Assembly: GCF_003003215.1 (NCBI RefSeq)
Contig: NZ_PVUF01000011.1
Span: 1 to 57,190 of the forward strand
Source of the DNA: Tritonibacter scottomollicae
GTDB taxonomy: Bacteria; Pseudomonadota; Alphaproteobacteria; Rhodobacterales; Rhodobacteraceae
Direction: 5' to 3'
Length of the DNA stretch: 57,190 nt
The notes under the pieces are model-generated. The model searched no databases. It was given only the letters and a program-made list of their open reading frames with translations, and was not told the origin of the DNA. Each line of letters starts with the position of its first letter. Positions within the stretch are counted from its first letter, which is position 1. Shown here one piece after another: positions 43,315 to 53,100 of the stretch. The position numbers and the translations under genes are program-made.

Positions 43315-46300
43315 TCACTCCACTGAAACGGGGCAGGAGAACTGCGAAAGCTCGGGCATCAGGAAAGGCACTGTCGTGCTGTCAAATTCCATACGATAGG
43401 TGATCGAGCGGCCCCCCACCTCTTGGGTGACATTCGCAACATTCCCGTTCGTCCGAACCCGCGCCGACCGCAAGAAGCTCATGATATCCCAGCGGCCCTG
43501 CGAAAAGCGCAGTGTTGACTCGCGGTTGCGCTCCTCCGGGAACAGGCTCAGCGACACGCCAGAGGCCGGCCCGGGCCAGACCATCTGCGCCGCCGTTGAA
43601 TTCGGCTGCGTGCGCAATGCGTTGCCATTGAGCGACAAGACCGCAAGTTCCACCGAGGGGGACGAGCTTTCATGGGTCACGGATATCTCCACCTCTGGCT
43701 CCGGTGCGCCCGAGGCGAAGAAGGCCAGGCGGATGGCTTCTGCCGCGCTGAAGGAGCGCAACAAGGCCGGCGACAAACGCTGCCCGATCGCGCTTTCTGG
43801 CGCCGGTTCAAGCCCGTTCGGCCCGCGCACCACATGCGGTTGCAAATAGGTGCTGAAGTAGTGATCCATACGCCCGCCCGGACCGAAGAACTGGCCAAAG
43901 ATCTTGGGCGCGACCTGACGACCGTTCCGCCCGAACGGAAAGTAAGGCCCGATATTCTGCTGGCAGAAGGCGGCCACATCATCGTTCAACGCGCGTTGGA
44001 TCTCGCCGAGTGTGGCATCCTGGGCCACGACCGAGAACTCACTTTGCACCTTGTTGAGCATCGCCGCCAAGGGCGTTGGAAGCCCCGAGTTATTCGACGT
44101 CAGGGTGGCCAATGTCTGCCGCAGTATCGTTTCATCCGCGGGCGTAGGCGCCATGGCAGCCGTGCGACGATTTTCACGCAACGCCTGAAGGTTCGAGAGA
44201 ATCCCGTCGATCGGCCGTTTACTCACGTCGCCTTCCAGAAGCCGATGCCAAATCGCGAAATCGCTCGTGATACGGTCCACCTGCGCGCGTTGCGAGATAT
44301 CGTCGGGCGCTGGTGCGCCGCCTCCTGCGGCAGCCTCGGGACGCTCCTGTTCCTTGCCCTTGGCGCGCAGCTGATCCATCACGACGCGTTGGAACACGCC
44401 GGATCCGGCATAGACGCGCGAGAACGCCGCATCACCAAGAGCATTGCCGATACCATCCCCGCCACCGGCAAGTGCGGCAGCGGCCGCCGAGGCATCCATA
44501 TTGTCGATTTCTTCATACAGACGGCTGAGCCGGGTTTGACGATCCACCTCCTGGACGAGACGCAGCAGCGGTGAATCCACTGACGATGACGCGACGCCGA
44601 GCGTATCATAGCGCGGCGGGTCCGCAGACATGCGCGCCATGGTGAGACGCGAAAGCACGGTGTTCCACGCGTCGGCGAACGCCTGACGGTACATCCGGTG
44701 GAGATCCCGCAGCAAAGACCCCAACTGGCGATCATAATCCACCCTGTTGGCCGCATCTCCCAGGACCCAGCGGTCCTCTTCTAGGCGGGTGCGGGCGCTG
44801 CTCAACTCTTCAAGGAAGAAGCCCCAGTAGCCCTCAAATGTATAGAGCCCCGAAACGCCCAAATCGTTGAGATCACTGCCGTCATTTGTCGCAAGAACCT
44901 GGTCCACCTGACCGCCGATTGCCGAGGCCAGCTCCACCCTGGCCAGACCCGCGTTGAGCGCCCGGTCCTGGATCGCCGCCCAGGCTTGCTCATCAAGCGG
45001 GAGTGTCACAATGGCATCCCGCGCCTGACGCACGATTGCCGGGTCGATGCCGATGATATCTGTGCGCGTGTCGTCCAGCTCAAGCATCGCGCTGAGGTGT
45101 TCATTCAACTGGTCGCGGGTCGCGGTTTCACCAAGCGCACGATACTGGCGCCGCCAGAGCGCATCGAAATACCCTTCGATCGCGCCACCATCCGCCGCGC
45201 GCGCAGGCCCCTGACCGCCAAGCAGCAGATAGACCTTGAGCGCACGATAAACGCCAGCCGTATCATCATCCGCAATCAGCTGCGGAATGGTGTTTTCCAT
45301 CCACAGCACCAGACGCGGGCGCAGCATGCGCTCCAACCCGTCCGAATAGGTTCGCCGCGCAGCCTGATGCAGCTCCTCATACCGCGAAAGGCCCATGTCC
45401 GCGATATATTCCGGCGCATCTGTGCCCTCAAACCCGGCAGTCACGTTCCGCAATCGCGCAAGCTCTGACAGCACGGTGGACGGGTCCGGATCCGCAATAA
45501 CCGTCCGCGACAGCTCTTCCCGCGCGATGTCGGAATAGGCCGCAATGTCTTCCTCTGCGTCCTTCATCAGATCCGCGTTCTTCCAAAACGCGTAGCCAAA
45601 GCTTGTCATCAAAGAGAGCGCGACTACCGCGATCACGCTCAGACCACCTGTATGCAAAATCTGACGCCGCCGCACCGCACGCCGGTCAAACCCAACCCAG
45701 TCGCGCTCTGCAAAGATCACCTTGCGCAAGAGATCATGCAGAAAGTAGCTTTTGCCCTTGCCGGACATGAAGGCGGGACGGAAGCTGGCAGCGGCATCGC
45801 TATCCCGTGCCATCGCGCCCAGAACCTGATCAATGGGCGTCCCTTCTTGGGTGCCCGACGTGAAATAGAAGCCACGCAAGATGGCATTGGACTTATAGCG
45901 GGTCGGCTCAAAGACATGCCGCAGGAACTCCGCCATGTTTTCCCGCATCAAGGCGATCTGCCCCGGAAAGCCGAAGATAGCGATCCGTGCCGCCGGGTCC
46001 GGCTCTGCCGTCATCCGGTCGACCAGCGCATCGGACAGCTGCGTCATCAGCCCGTCAAAGGCCTCGGGCACCTGCTCGTGGGTCCGCGTCTTGCGATCAC
46101 GCGTGGGGAAGGTGTGTCCCCAGACCAGACGCCGCCGTGACTGGCTAAAGGCGCCAAAGTACTCCCGAAACCCCGAGATCAGATCGGCTTTGGTAAAGAT
46201 GGCATAGACCGGAACGTCAATGCGCAGTGTCTCGTGCAGCTCGGCCAGCCGGGCGCGCACAGTTTCGGCGTGGCGCTGGATACTTTCATCCGTGCCGCGC

Positions 46301-46974
46301 ATGATGTCCTCGATCGAAAAGGCCAAAATGACGCCGTTCACCGGCTGATCCGGGCGGCCTTTTTTCAGAATATCAAGGAACGCCGCCCAGGACGCCTTGT
46401 CTGCGGCACCGTCACTGTCATGGGTCGTGTACCGCCCTGCGGTATCAATCAGAACCGCGTCTTCCGCGAACCACCAATCGCAATTTCGGGTCCCGCCAAA
46501 TTCGGCAGCACGATCAGTCGCGCCATCCTGACCCGGAAACTCAATGCCGGCGTTCGCCAGAGCCGTCGTCTTGCCCGCACCGGGTGGGCCGATGATGATA
46601 TACCAGGGCAGATCATAGAGAAAATTGCGTCCCCCGCTCTGGCGCAGTTTCGCCAGGGCGTCCTGCATCCCTTCCGACAGAACCTTCCCGTCGCTGACCG
46701 GTGCTGCGACCAGACTGTCCTCGAGGGCCTGCGCTTTCTTGCGACGCGCCCGCACACGCAAATACCAGATCAGCCCGATCAATGCATAAAGCACCACGAT
46801 CACGGTGCCACGCAAGACCGGCCCCGAGATCGCAGCGATCCCTGTCAGCGGGAACCCGAACCAGATCAAAGGCGCCAAGACGATCAGCGCAAAGGCGATC
46901 AAAAACCAACGCATCCAGACAGAACTGAGGGCTTTGCCAATGAGTGCAAAGAATCTTCTTAAACGGCTAAACAC
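43315..46974 (-). CDS. tssM: T6SS membrane-complex protein TssM (IcmF)
   Basis: A 1219-residue inner-membrane protein. Two N-terminal helices (about 20-43 and 50-73) precede an ATPase-like domain with Walker A GPPGAGKTTAL at about 128-138 and DTAGRYTTHDSDG as Walker B-like region; a third helix lies near 440-460 (VIAVVALSLMTSFGYAFW); the remainder is the large periplasmic domain ending with the TssM C-terminal domain (VELAVLSLNG, FFPE-like LFPEERNRESTLRF). It forms the trans-envelope channel with TssL. Retention of Walker A puts it with the Agrobacterium-type proteins, in which the motif is functional. It starts 4 bases after tssL. Confidence 0.95.
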   Translation of the reverse strand: MFSRLRRFFALIGKALSSVWMRWFLIAFALIVLAPLIWFGFPLTGIAAISGPVLRGTVIVVLYALIGLIWYLRVRARRKKAQALEDSLVAAPVSDGKVLSEGMQDALAKLRQSGGRNFLYDLPWYIIIGPPGAGKTTALANAGIEFPGQDGATDRAAEFGGTRNCDWWFAEDAVLIDTAGRYTTHDSDGAADKASWAAFLDILKKGRPDQPVNGVILAFSIEDIMRGTDESIQRHAETVRARLAELHETLRIDVPVYAIFTKADLISGFREYFGAFSQSRRRLVWGHTFPTRDRKTRTHEQVPEAFDGLMTQLSDALVDRMTAEPDPAARIAIFGFPGQIALMRENMAEFLRHVFEPTRYKSNAILRGFYFTSGTQEGTPIDQVLGAMARDSDAAASFRPAFMSGKGKSYFLHDLLRKVIFAERDWVGFDRRAVRRRQILHTGGLSVIAVVALSLMTSFGYAFWKNADLMKDAEEDIAAYSDIAREELSRTVIADPDPSTVLSELARLRNVTAGFEGTDAPEYIADMGLSRYEELHQAARRTYSDGLERMLRPRLVLWMENTIPQLIADDDTAGVYRALKVYLLLGGQGPARAADGGAIEGYFDALWRRQYRALGETATRDQLNEHLSAMLELDDTRTDIIGIDPAIVRQARDAIVTLPLDEQAWAAIQDRALNAGLARVELASAIGGQVDQVLATNDGSDLNDLGVSGLYTFEGYWGFFLEELSSARTRLEEDRWVLGDAANRVDYDRQLGSLLRDLHRMYRQAFADAWNTVLSRLTMARMSADPPRYDTLGVASSSVDSPLLRLVQEVDRQTRLSRLYEEIDNMDASAAAAALAGGGDGIGNALGDAAFSRVYAGSGVFQRVVMDQLRAKGKEQERPEAAAGGGAPAPDDISQRAQVDRITSDFAIWHRLLEGDVSKRPIDGILSNLQALRENRRTAAMAPTPADETILRQTLATLTSNNSGLPTPLAAMLNKVQSEFSVVAQDATLGEIQRALNDDVAAFCQQNIGPYFPFGRNGRQVAPKIFGQFFGPGGRMDHYFSTYLQPHVVRGPNGLEPAPESAIGQRLSPALLRSFSAAEAIRLAFFASGAPEPEVEISVTHESSSPSVELAVLSLNGNALRTQPNSTAAQMVWPGPASGVSLSLFPEERNRESTLRFSQGRWDIMSFLRSARVRTNGNVANVTQEVGGRSITYRMEFDSTTVPFLMPELSQFSCPVSVE

Positions 46975-46978
46975 TGTC

Positions 46979-48658
46979 TTATTCCTCTCGCGGGATCAAA
47001 ATTTCGACCCGACGATTTTGTGCACGCCCCTGCGCAGTGGCGTTGTCTGCCACTGGTTCTGACGCGCCTTTGCCTTCGACGTCGATCCGTTCGGGGTCTG
47101 AAATCATCTGTGACAGCCACGTCGCAACGGTTTGCGCGCGCGCTTCCGAGAGCTCCTGATTGGTTTTGAACCGCCCCGCCCCCGACATCGGCACGGTGTC
47201 CGTATGCCCCACCACGCGGACCTGCCCTTGTTCACGATCAAGCATTTGCGCGACTGGCGTCAAAAGCTCATCCGCCGCGTCCTGTTCCGCCAATGCTTCA
47301 CGCCCGGAGGAGAAGCGCAGGGCTTCGCCGACCCGCACCAAAACCCAGTCGGTGCTTTGATCGACGACCACCTGGCCGGCCTCGATCGGCAGCGCAAGAG
47401 AGGTGCGGATACGCTCCATCTGCGACGTCTCCGGCGCCTTGTAGGGCTCCAGCACGGGCTCGGTGCGTTCGATCGTGATCGCGGGCAGCTGTTGGTGCAG
47501 CGCGAGAAACATATCGCCGATGTCTGCGGACCGGCGGGTCAGAAGAACCGAGAACGTGCCAAACAGGACCACCACCATTGATACCGCAATCAGCCCCACC
47601 ACCCAGACCGGTGTCACGGTCCGGCGGCGCCGCGGGTTCATCGGCATCGCCTCCCATTGGGGCGAGACATCATCATCGGGGCGGGGATTGACCCGGCGCA
47701 GGGTTTCATAGATCGCCCTGCGGATCCGTGCGATCTCAACTCCGCCATTGGGCAGAGTGCGATATTGCCCCTCGAACCCCAGCTCCAGGCAGCACAACAT
47801 CAGCTCCAGGAGCGGATAGCTCTGTCCGGGCGCTTTCATGGCGTGATCCACCTTCTGGAAAAAGCCAACACCAGAGGAGCGCTCTCCGAAGAAACGAGCA
47901 ACCATGGAATACTGCAGCCACATCCCGCGATCCGCGCCGGGCAGGTTTTGAACAATGTCATCCGCCGTGGCCGAGAGCGCATATTTCGCGTCTCTCACCT
48001 GCTCTTGCGGTAGATTCAGCGCCAATGCGCGGGCTTCAAAATCATTGATCGCGCGCGCGACGTGGTCAAGCAGGGGACCGGACTCCATTTCCACCAGCCC
48101 CGTCCGCAGCCGCCCGAGCAGGATCAACAACCCCGTCGATTCCGCCAACAGCGGGTTTGACGCGGCACCGCCCTTGCTCGCATCTGCGGCACGCAAGGCA
48201 TCGGCAAGGGCGATCTTTGGCGCGGCCTCGCGGCCCTGCGGATCCGGCGCGGGCCGGTTCAGCTCGGGGAAGATCCCTTCCTCAGGGCTGGATGCACCGG
48301 TTTGCGGTTGATACCAGCCCGCAGGCTGACCCGACGGATACCCCTGCCCCGCGCCATGGCCCGACGGCCCCTGCTGCGGCAAGAATGGGTTCGGCCCAGG
48401 CGGATGTTGCCCCGGATAGCCCGCCGCAGACGGCGCCTGAGGTCCAGGCTGCGCGGCGGGAGGTGTGCCCTGCCCCGAAGCCGGATTAAGCGCGCCCCCG
48501 AGCCATGTATCCTCGTCATTTGGCGGATGTCGCGGCGCTTGACCTACAGGCGCAGGGCTGGCGGGCGCTTGCCCCGCCGGTTTGCCCTCGCCGCTGGACT
48601 TGCGCGGCGGGAAGGCAGGCATCGGTTGGCCAAAAACGGTCTTGTCATCATCCGACAT
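46979..48658 (-). CDS. tssL: T6SS membrane protein TssL with C-terminal OmpA domain
   Basis: A 559-residue protein with a Pro/Gln/Gly-rich N-terminus of about 165 residues (with repeats of the GYPSGQPAGW kind), a DotU/TssL cytoplasmic domain (about 170-330; ALNLPQEQVRDAKYALSATA, FFQKVDHAMK, LELGFEGQYR), a single membrane helix (about 360-382) and an OmpA-type peptidoglycan-binding domain (about 440-559; VRVVGHTDTVPMSG, RAQTVATWL, QNRRVEIL). The OmpA part substitutes for a separate wall anchor (TagL) and is common in alphaproteobacterial T6SS lacking TssJ. The ATG at 48658 overlaps the tssK stop by one base; an earlier frame start is less likely. Confidence 0.94.
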   Translation of the reverse strand: MSDDDKTVFGQPMPAFPPRKSSGEGKPAGQAPASPAPVGQAPRHPPNDEDTWLGGALNPASGQGTPPAAQPGPQAPSAAGYPGQHPPGPNPFLPQQGPSGHGAGQGYPSGQPAGWYQPQTGASSPEEGIFPELNRPAPDPQGREAAPKIALADALRAADASKGGAASNPLLAESTGLLILLGRLRTGLVEMESGPLLDHVARAINDFEARALALNLPQEQVRDAKYALSATADDIVQNLPGADRGMWLQYSMVARFFGERSSGVGFFQKVDHAMKAPGQSYPLLELMLCCLELGFEGQYRTLPNGGVEIARIRRAIYETLRRVNPRPDDDVSPQWEAMPMNPRRRRTVTPVWVVGLIAVSMVVVLFGTFSVLLTRRSADIGDMFLALHQQLPAITIERTEPVLEPYKAPETSQMERIRTSLALPIEAGQVVVDQSTDWVLVRVGEALRFSSGREALAEQDAADELLTPVAQMLDREQGQVRVVGHTDTVPMSGAGRFKTNQELSEARAQTVATWLSQMISDPERIDVEGKGASEPVADNATAQGRAQNRRVEILIPREE

Positions 48659-49989
48659 CAAGCACTCTCCGGCACCGCCCACAGCTCAAGCTTCATATCG
48701 GGCCAATTGCCCGCAAAATGCAGCCCGATCGCGGGGGCTGAGGAAAAATCGCCCCAGAGCTGCGTGGATTTATCGAGTAGGAAATAGACATTGGTCGAAA
48801 CCACACGGATTTGACGTGGCGGGTTCGGCAGGTGAACCAAGCCGACACCCGGCAGGTTGTTGTTGATGATCGTTTTCATCTGCGTGGAGGGGCCGACCTT
48901 GCAAAGCTGCGGAAACTGGGTTTGCACCTGGCCGAGTGGCAAGCCCGAGCTGACCTCCAACACAAAGGTCGCCTGTGAAAAGAGGGAGCGGTCATTGACA
49001 AGCGCCGCGTAGGAGTTGGCGCGCACCTCCTGCAAGGGCAGGCGAATGGCGCGTCCGACCTCTCGCGCCAGAAGCCGCTGAATGGTTGCGACCACCGGCT
49101 GGAAACTGGCCTGAGGGTCGCTGTGCGAATAGTCCTCATACGCGCGCGTATGGCGCTCCCCCTGGTCAAACGTCGAAAGCTCCCCGGCGAGGCCAATGAG
49201 TTTCTCATAGAGGCGCTCGGGGTGCACATTGGCCATGGATTGAAGATGACGCAACACTGGCAGTTCGCGGTTGAGCACCATCAGCATCAGATAGTCGCTG
49301 GACTGCATCCCCCCGCCCGAACTCGGATCCGATGCATAGCGAGAAAGCGTCTCGAGCTTGGCTTCCATCCAGCCGACCACACGGCTGAGATAGCCATCAA
49401 ACGCCGGGTGAACCGGCAACCGCAACGCGGCAGGCGGAACCCGGTCGTCCAGGGTCACGATCCCGTCGCGAAGATCGAGAATGCGCCCGATCTTCAGATT
49501 CTGATATCCCGGCCGCGGCGTCTTACGCAGGCTGAGCTCGAGACGGGGGTCGGCAATTTCCACAACCTGCTCGGAGCGGCTGGCAGAGATGTTACTGGCC
49601 ACCGTGTCCGAGGCCAGCACATAGCGGGTCGCGCTGTCTTGCGCGGCGGGTGCGATGTCCTGCCCGTTTATCGTCGCATCTGGAAGCGTCAGCCAAATGT
49701 CCAGACCCGCGCCATCATCCGGGACCTCGACCGGCAGCGGCAACGGGGCCACTGACGGCGCATCGAAGGGCGTGCCATCCGGCATAATTCCGCTCACTTC
49801 GTTCAGTCCGATCTGGCCCAGCTGCGCCTTGTCGCGATCAAAGCGCAGGCTGGACAGCCCCCAGGGGTATGGGCTCAGCACCGCAGTGCGGGTGCGAGAC
49901 AGATATTCATGATACCGATCGGCCTGCTGTAGGTGATGGGGCTGCAGGAAAAGCCCTTCTTTCCAGGCAACTTTACTGAAGAGTGACAT
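48658..49989 (-). CDS. tssK: T6SS baseplate-membrane adaptor TssK
   Basis: A 443-residue TssK (VasE/ImpJ): KVAWKEGLFLQPHHLQQADR at the N-terminus, YPWGLSSLRFDRD, LMLMVLNRELPVLRHL near the middle, and a C-terminal receptor-binding-like domain with LVNDRSLFSQATFVLEVSS. It joins the baseplate to TssL/TssM and tailspike-like contacts. The frame is open to 50112, but the ATG at 49989 fits the family start exactly. It is the first gene of the tssKLM-tagF-pppA-ppkA arm. Confidence 0.94.
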   Translation of the reverse strand: MSLFSKVAWKEGLFLQPHHLQQADRYHEYLSRTRTAVLSPYPWGLSSLRFDRDKAQLGQIGLNEVSGIMPDGTPFDAPSVAPLPLPVEVPDDGAGLDIWLTLPDATINGQDIAPAAQDSATRYVLASDTVASNISASRSEQVVEIADPRLELSLRKTPRPGYQNLKIGRILDLRDGIVTLDDRVPPAALRLPVHPAFDGYLSRVVGWMEAKLETLSRYASDPSSGGGMQSSDYLMLMVLNRELPVLRHLQSMANVHPERLYEKLIGLAGELSTFDQGERHTRAYEDYSHSDPQASFQPVVATIQRLLAREVGRAIRLPLQEVRANSYAALVNDRSLFSQATFVLEVSSGLPLGQVQTQFPQLCKVGPSTQMKTIINNNLPGVGLVHLPNPPRQIRVVSTNVYFLLDKSTQLWGDFSSAPAIGLHFAGNWPDMKLELWAVPESA

Positions 49990-50111
49990 GAATGGATCTT
50001 CGCTCCGAGCAATATGTGCAACTGACGCGTGCATAAATCCGACAGGCGCGCGCCCTAATTCATCCTGTTGTAAGAGGTGACCTCGTTGGGTCAACCCCTC
50101 CCCATTGTGCA

Positions 50112-50137
50112 ACGCGCGCCCTCAAAAGAGCGCGCGT
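50112..50137. terminator. Stem-loop after the autotransporter gene
   Basis: ACGCGCGC at 50112-50119 and GCGCGCGT at 50130-50137 form an 8-base-pair stem with a 10-base loop right after the autotransporter stop (50142). The minus strand lacks a U-run behind it, so termination may be partial; tssK starts about 120 bases on. Confidence 0.5.
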
Positions 50138-50141
50138 GTTT

Positions 50142-53100
50142 TCAGAACTGTAGCCGCATCTGCGCTGTGACGCCCCAACCATCGAGTTGATCTCCAAAGC
50201 GGCCATCAACACGAATGGAGGTATCCAGCTGACGCGCGGACAAGAAGGCCGAGCCAGGGTCCAAGATACGGGTGTAGTTCAACCCAAGGCTAAGTTCGCC
50301 ATACTCACTCAGCAGGTCGTTGCTCGCATCAAGCGGCGCGCCAAGCTTATTGCCCGCTGCATCAAGCTGATAATAGCTCGCACCGGCAACATCGGCGAAA
50401 TCGCGATAATAGCTCAGCGTGCCGAAGTAATTGAGCGCGGCAAGACCCGACGGGCGCACAGTGCTCCGGGACAGGGTCAACGAGGCAAAGCCAACCTTGT
50501 TGGTGATCGGATCAAACTCCAGCACGCCGTCGTCATCAGGATCAGACTTGTCATTGGAGAAATAGACACTGTCCGCCGTTGTCCGACTATAGGCAAAGCC
50601 AAGCGTGGGGATGAAATTGATGCCCTCGCCAAGACCCGTCAGCGGGATGGCATAGCCAAGCGAGCCGGAGATCGTTGAGCCCGAGCTGTCATAGCTTTGG
50701 TCATCGGCACCGAGGCGCTCTCCGAACGGACCTGCGGCGGCGCGGTTTTGCAGATCATAGCTGGTGCGGTCCGTCCGCGCCTGCAGATCCGCCACCCAAC
50801 GCCCTTTCGAGGCACCGAGATAAACACCGCCATAGATCTGGTCGAATTCGATATCGTTGCGGCTGGTCACAATGGACTCGTTTAGCGTGGCCGTCTGCGT
50901 ATCGAAGAAAAAGACGGGCTGCGTGATCGTACCGCGGTTGACGCCGCCAATCACACCGTAGCTCAGGTTCCAACCGCCGATAACGCCCTTAAAGCAGCTA
51001 TTGTCAAAGCCGAACTGCAAACCGCCATAGGTGGCATCCACAACGGATTCAAACTGTCCGAGCTGAGTTTCAGCCGACCCGGAGGCAGAAACCCGCCCCC
51101 CGGTCGCCCTTGCCCAAGCGCCATTGCCACACAGATCGTCCCCTTCACCGGCGGCAGCAAGGCCTGAAATATAAGGACTTGTGGGTCGGTTGATCACGGA
51201 CCCCATCAAGGATTGCGCCACCGTCAGACCGCTCGCCAGACCTGCGAAGGCCGGATTGGCACCGGACACCAGAGAGACCTGCCCGCCTGACGTATCATTG
51301 GACAACGCATATAGAATGGCGCCTGTCGACGGGAGGCCGGTGGAGCTGACACTCAGCCCTCCATTGGATCCATAGCTCAACACCGAAAGCGGCGCGTCCA
51401 GCGCTGGCTGATCCGCGCCAGAAAGGTTGTTGAACGCAAAGACCACATTCCCCGAGACCGCGCCCGAGACAGAAATCTGGTCCACACCCTGCGCCCCGGT
51501 TGTCGCCAAATCGATATCCACCGCAACCACACCTGAAAGGTCCGCGTTGCCATCAATTGTTAGCCGGGTCGAGATGTCATCATCCGCCAGGGACAGCACG
51601 CCATCGGAGGTGTTGGTGAAGTTCCCGCTGATCGAAGAGGTGCCCAGGGCCTGCATCTGGCCCATGTTGCGCAGCGTGCCAGCAGCCACACCCGCATCCG
51701 TCAAGGCGAGGGTTCCAAAATTCTCCATATCCGCGGCAGCAAACGTCCCACCAACAATGCCAAACGCGGCATCTGTTGCATCGGCACTGCCATTGCGGAA
51801 CGTGTCGCCAACAGTCAAATCGCCGGCAACGCTGAATGTACCGAAGTTTGCGGTCTCACCCGTAATCCCAGCCGCAGCGCCCGAAGCCACAGCGACAACA
51901 CCGCCCTCCGCATTGTTGAGACCGCCGGAAATCTGGCCAGCAAGCGCCGCATTGCCACTGTTGTCGAGATCCCCTGCAAGCGTTCCGGAGCGAAGCTCCA
52001 ACATCGCTGTATTCTCCAGGTCCGCTGCAAGCGTCCCACCGTCAAACAAGAGGTTGGCGGTGTTCTCATAGAGACCCGACGCAAGCGTGAAGGTGCCGTC
52101 TTGCAAGGTGACCAACACGTCGGAGCTCACCTGGCTGACAGCGCCGCCGAGTGAAAGATCGCCAGACACCGTCAGCGCCGCACTATCGCCGAGCGTGAGG
52201 TTCCCCGAGATATCCCCCGATGCCGATGACACCGATGCTCCGGAAAGAGCTAGGGTTCCAAGAGACGCGCCCTCGGCAACAAAGGTCCCATCCGTAATCG
52301 AGACCTGATCCGCCGTGCCGCTCAGGCTGAGCGTGCCAGCGCTCGTCACATCGGCCACGGTTCCCGCGATGCCCAATGTACCGTCGCTTTCAACCGTGCT
52401 GGACCCGGTGACCGTCGCATCTTCGCCCACCACAACAACAGCGTTAGAAATCGAGAGCGTCCCAGAGACAGAGCCACCCTCCAAACTTCCGGTCCCCCCG
52501 GTGAAGGTCAGCGCAGCGCTCGCCCCCGCGGTTTGGGTGAAGCTCCCCCCGGACTGCGTGACATTGCCGAGGGTGCCGCTGTTGATCGTGCTGCCTGCGG
52601 TTTGGGTCAGGTCGGCTGTGAGGGTGCCGGTGTTCTCAAAGCTGCCCGTGTTTGCCAGACCTCCGGCAACGCTCAGCGTGCCAGCGTTGGACAGGCTGCC
52701 GCTGTTGCTCAGCTCGTCCAGCCCCAGGCGCGCGCCGGAGTTGATCGCGACCGTGCCCGCGTTGCGCAGGTCCGTCTGCGTGGCAGACACAACGGTCCCC
52801 GCGCCAAGGATAAACTCACCGTCTTGCAGGTTGTTGAAAACATTGGCCGAACCGTCACCGATGGTGACCGTGTCACCGCTGGCGCCCGCCGTCACGATCT
52901 GCCCGGCGTTGTTGATCGCCGTATCCGTATCGCCAAGGTTCGCCGCGATCGTGCCCGATCCGTCAAACCGGATCAGCCCACCGTCGGCATTGTTGATGGC
53001 GCCCGCATCCAGAACCGAAGCCCCGTCCGCCAGCGTGAGTGTTCCGCTGTTATCAAGCGTGTTGCCCAGCCCCTCCAGCGTCCCGCCGGCGCCAATGGCC

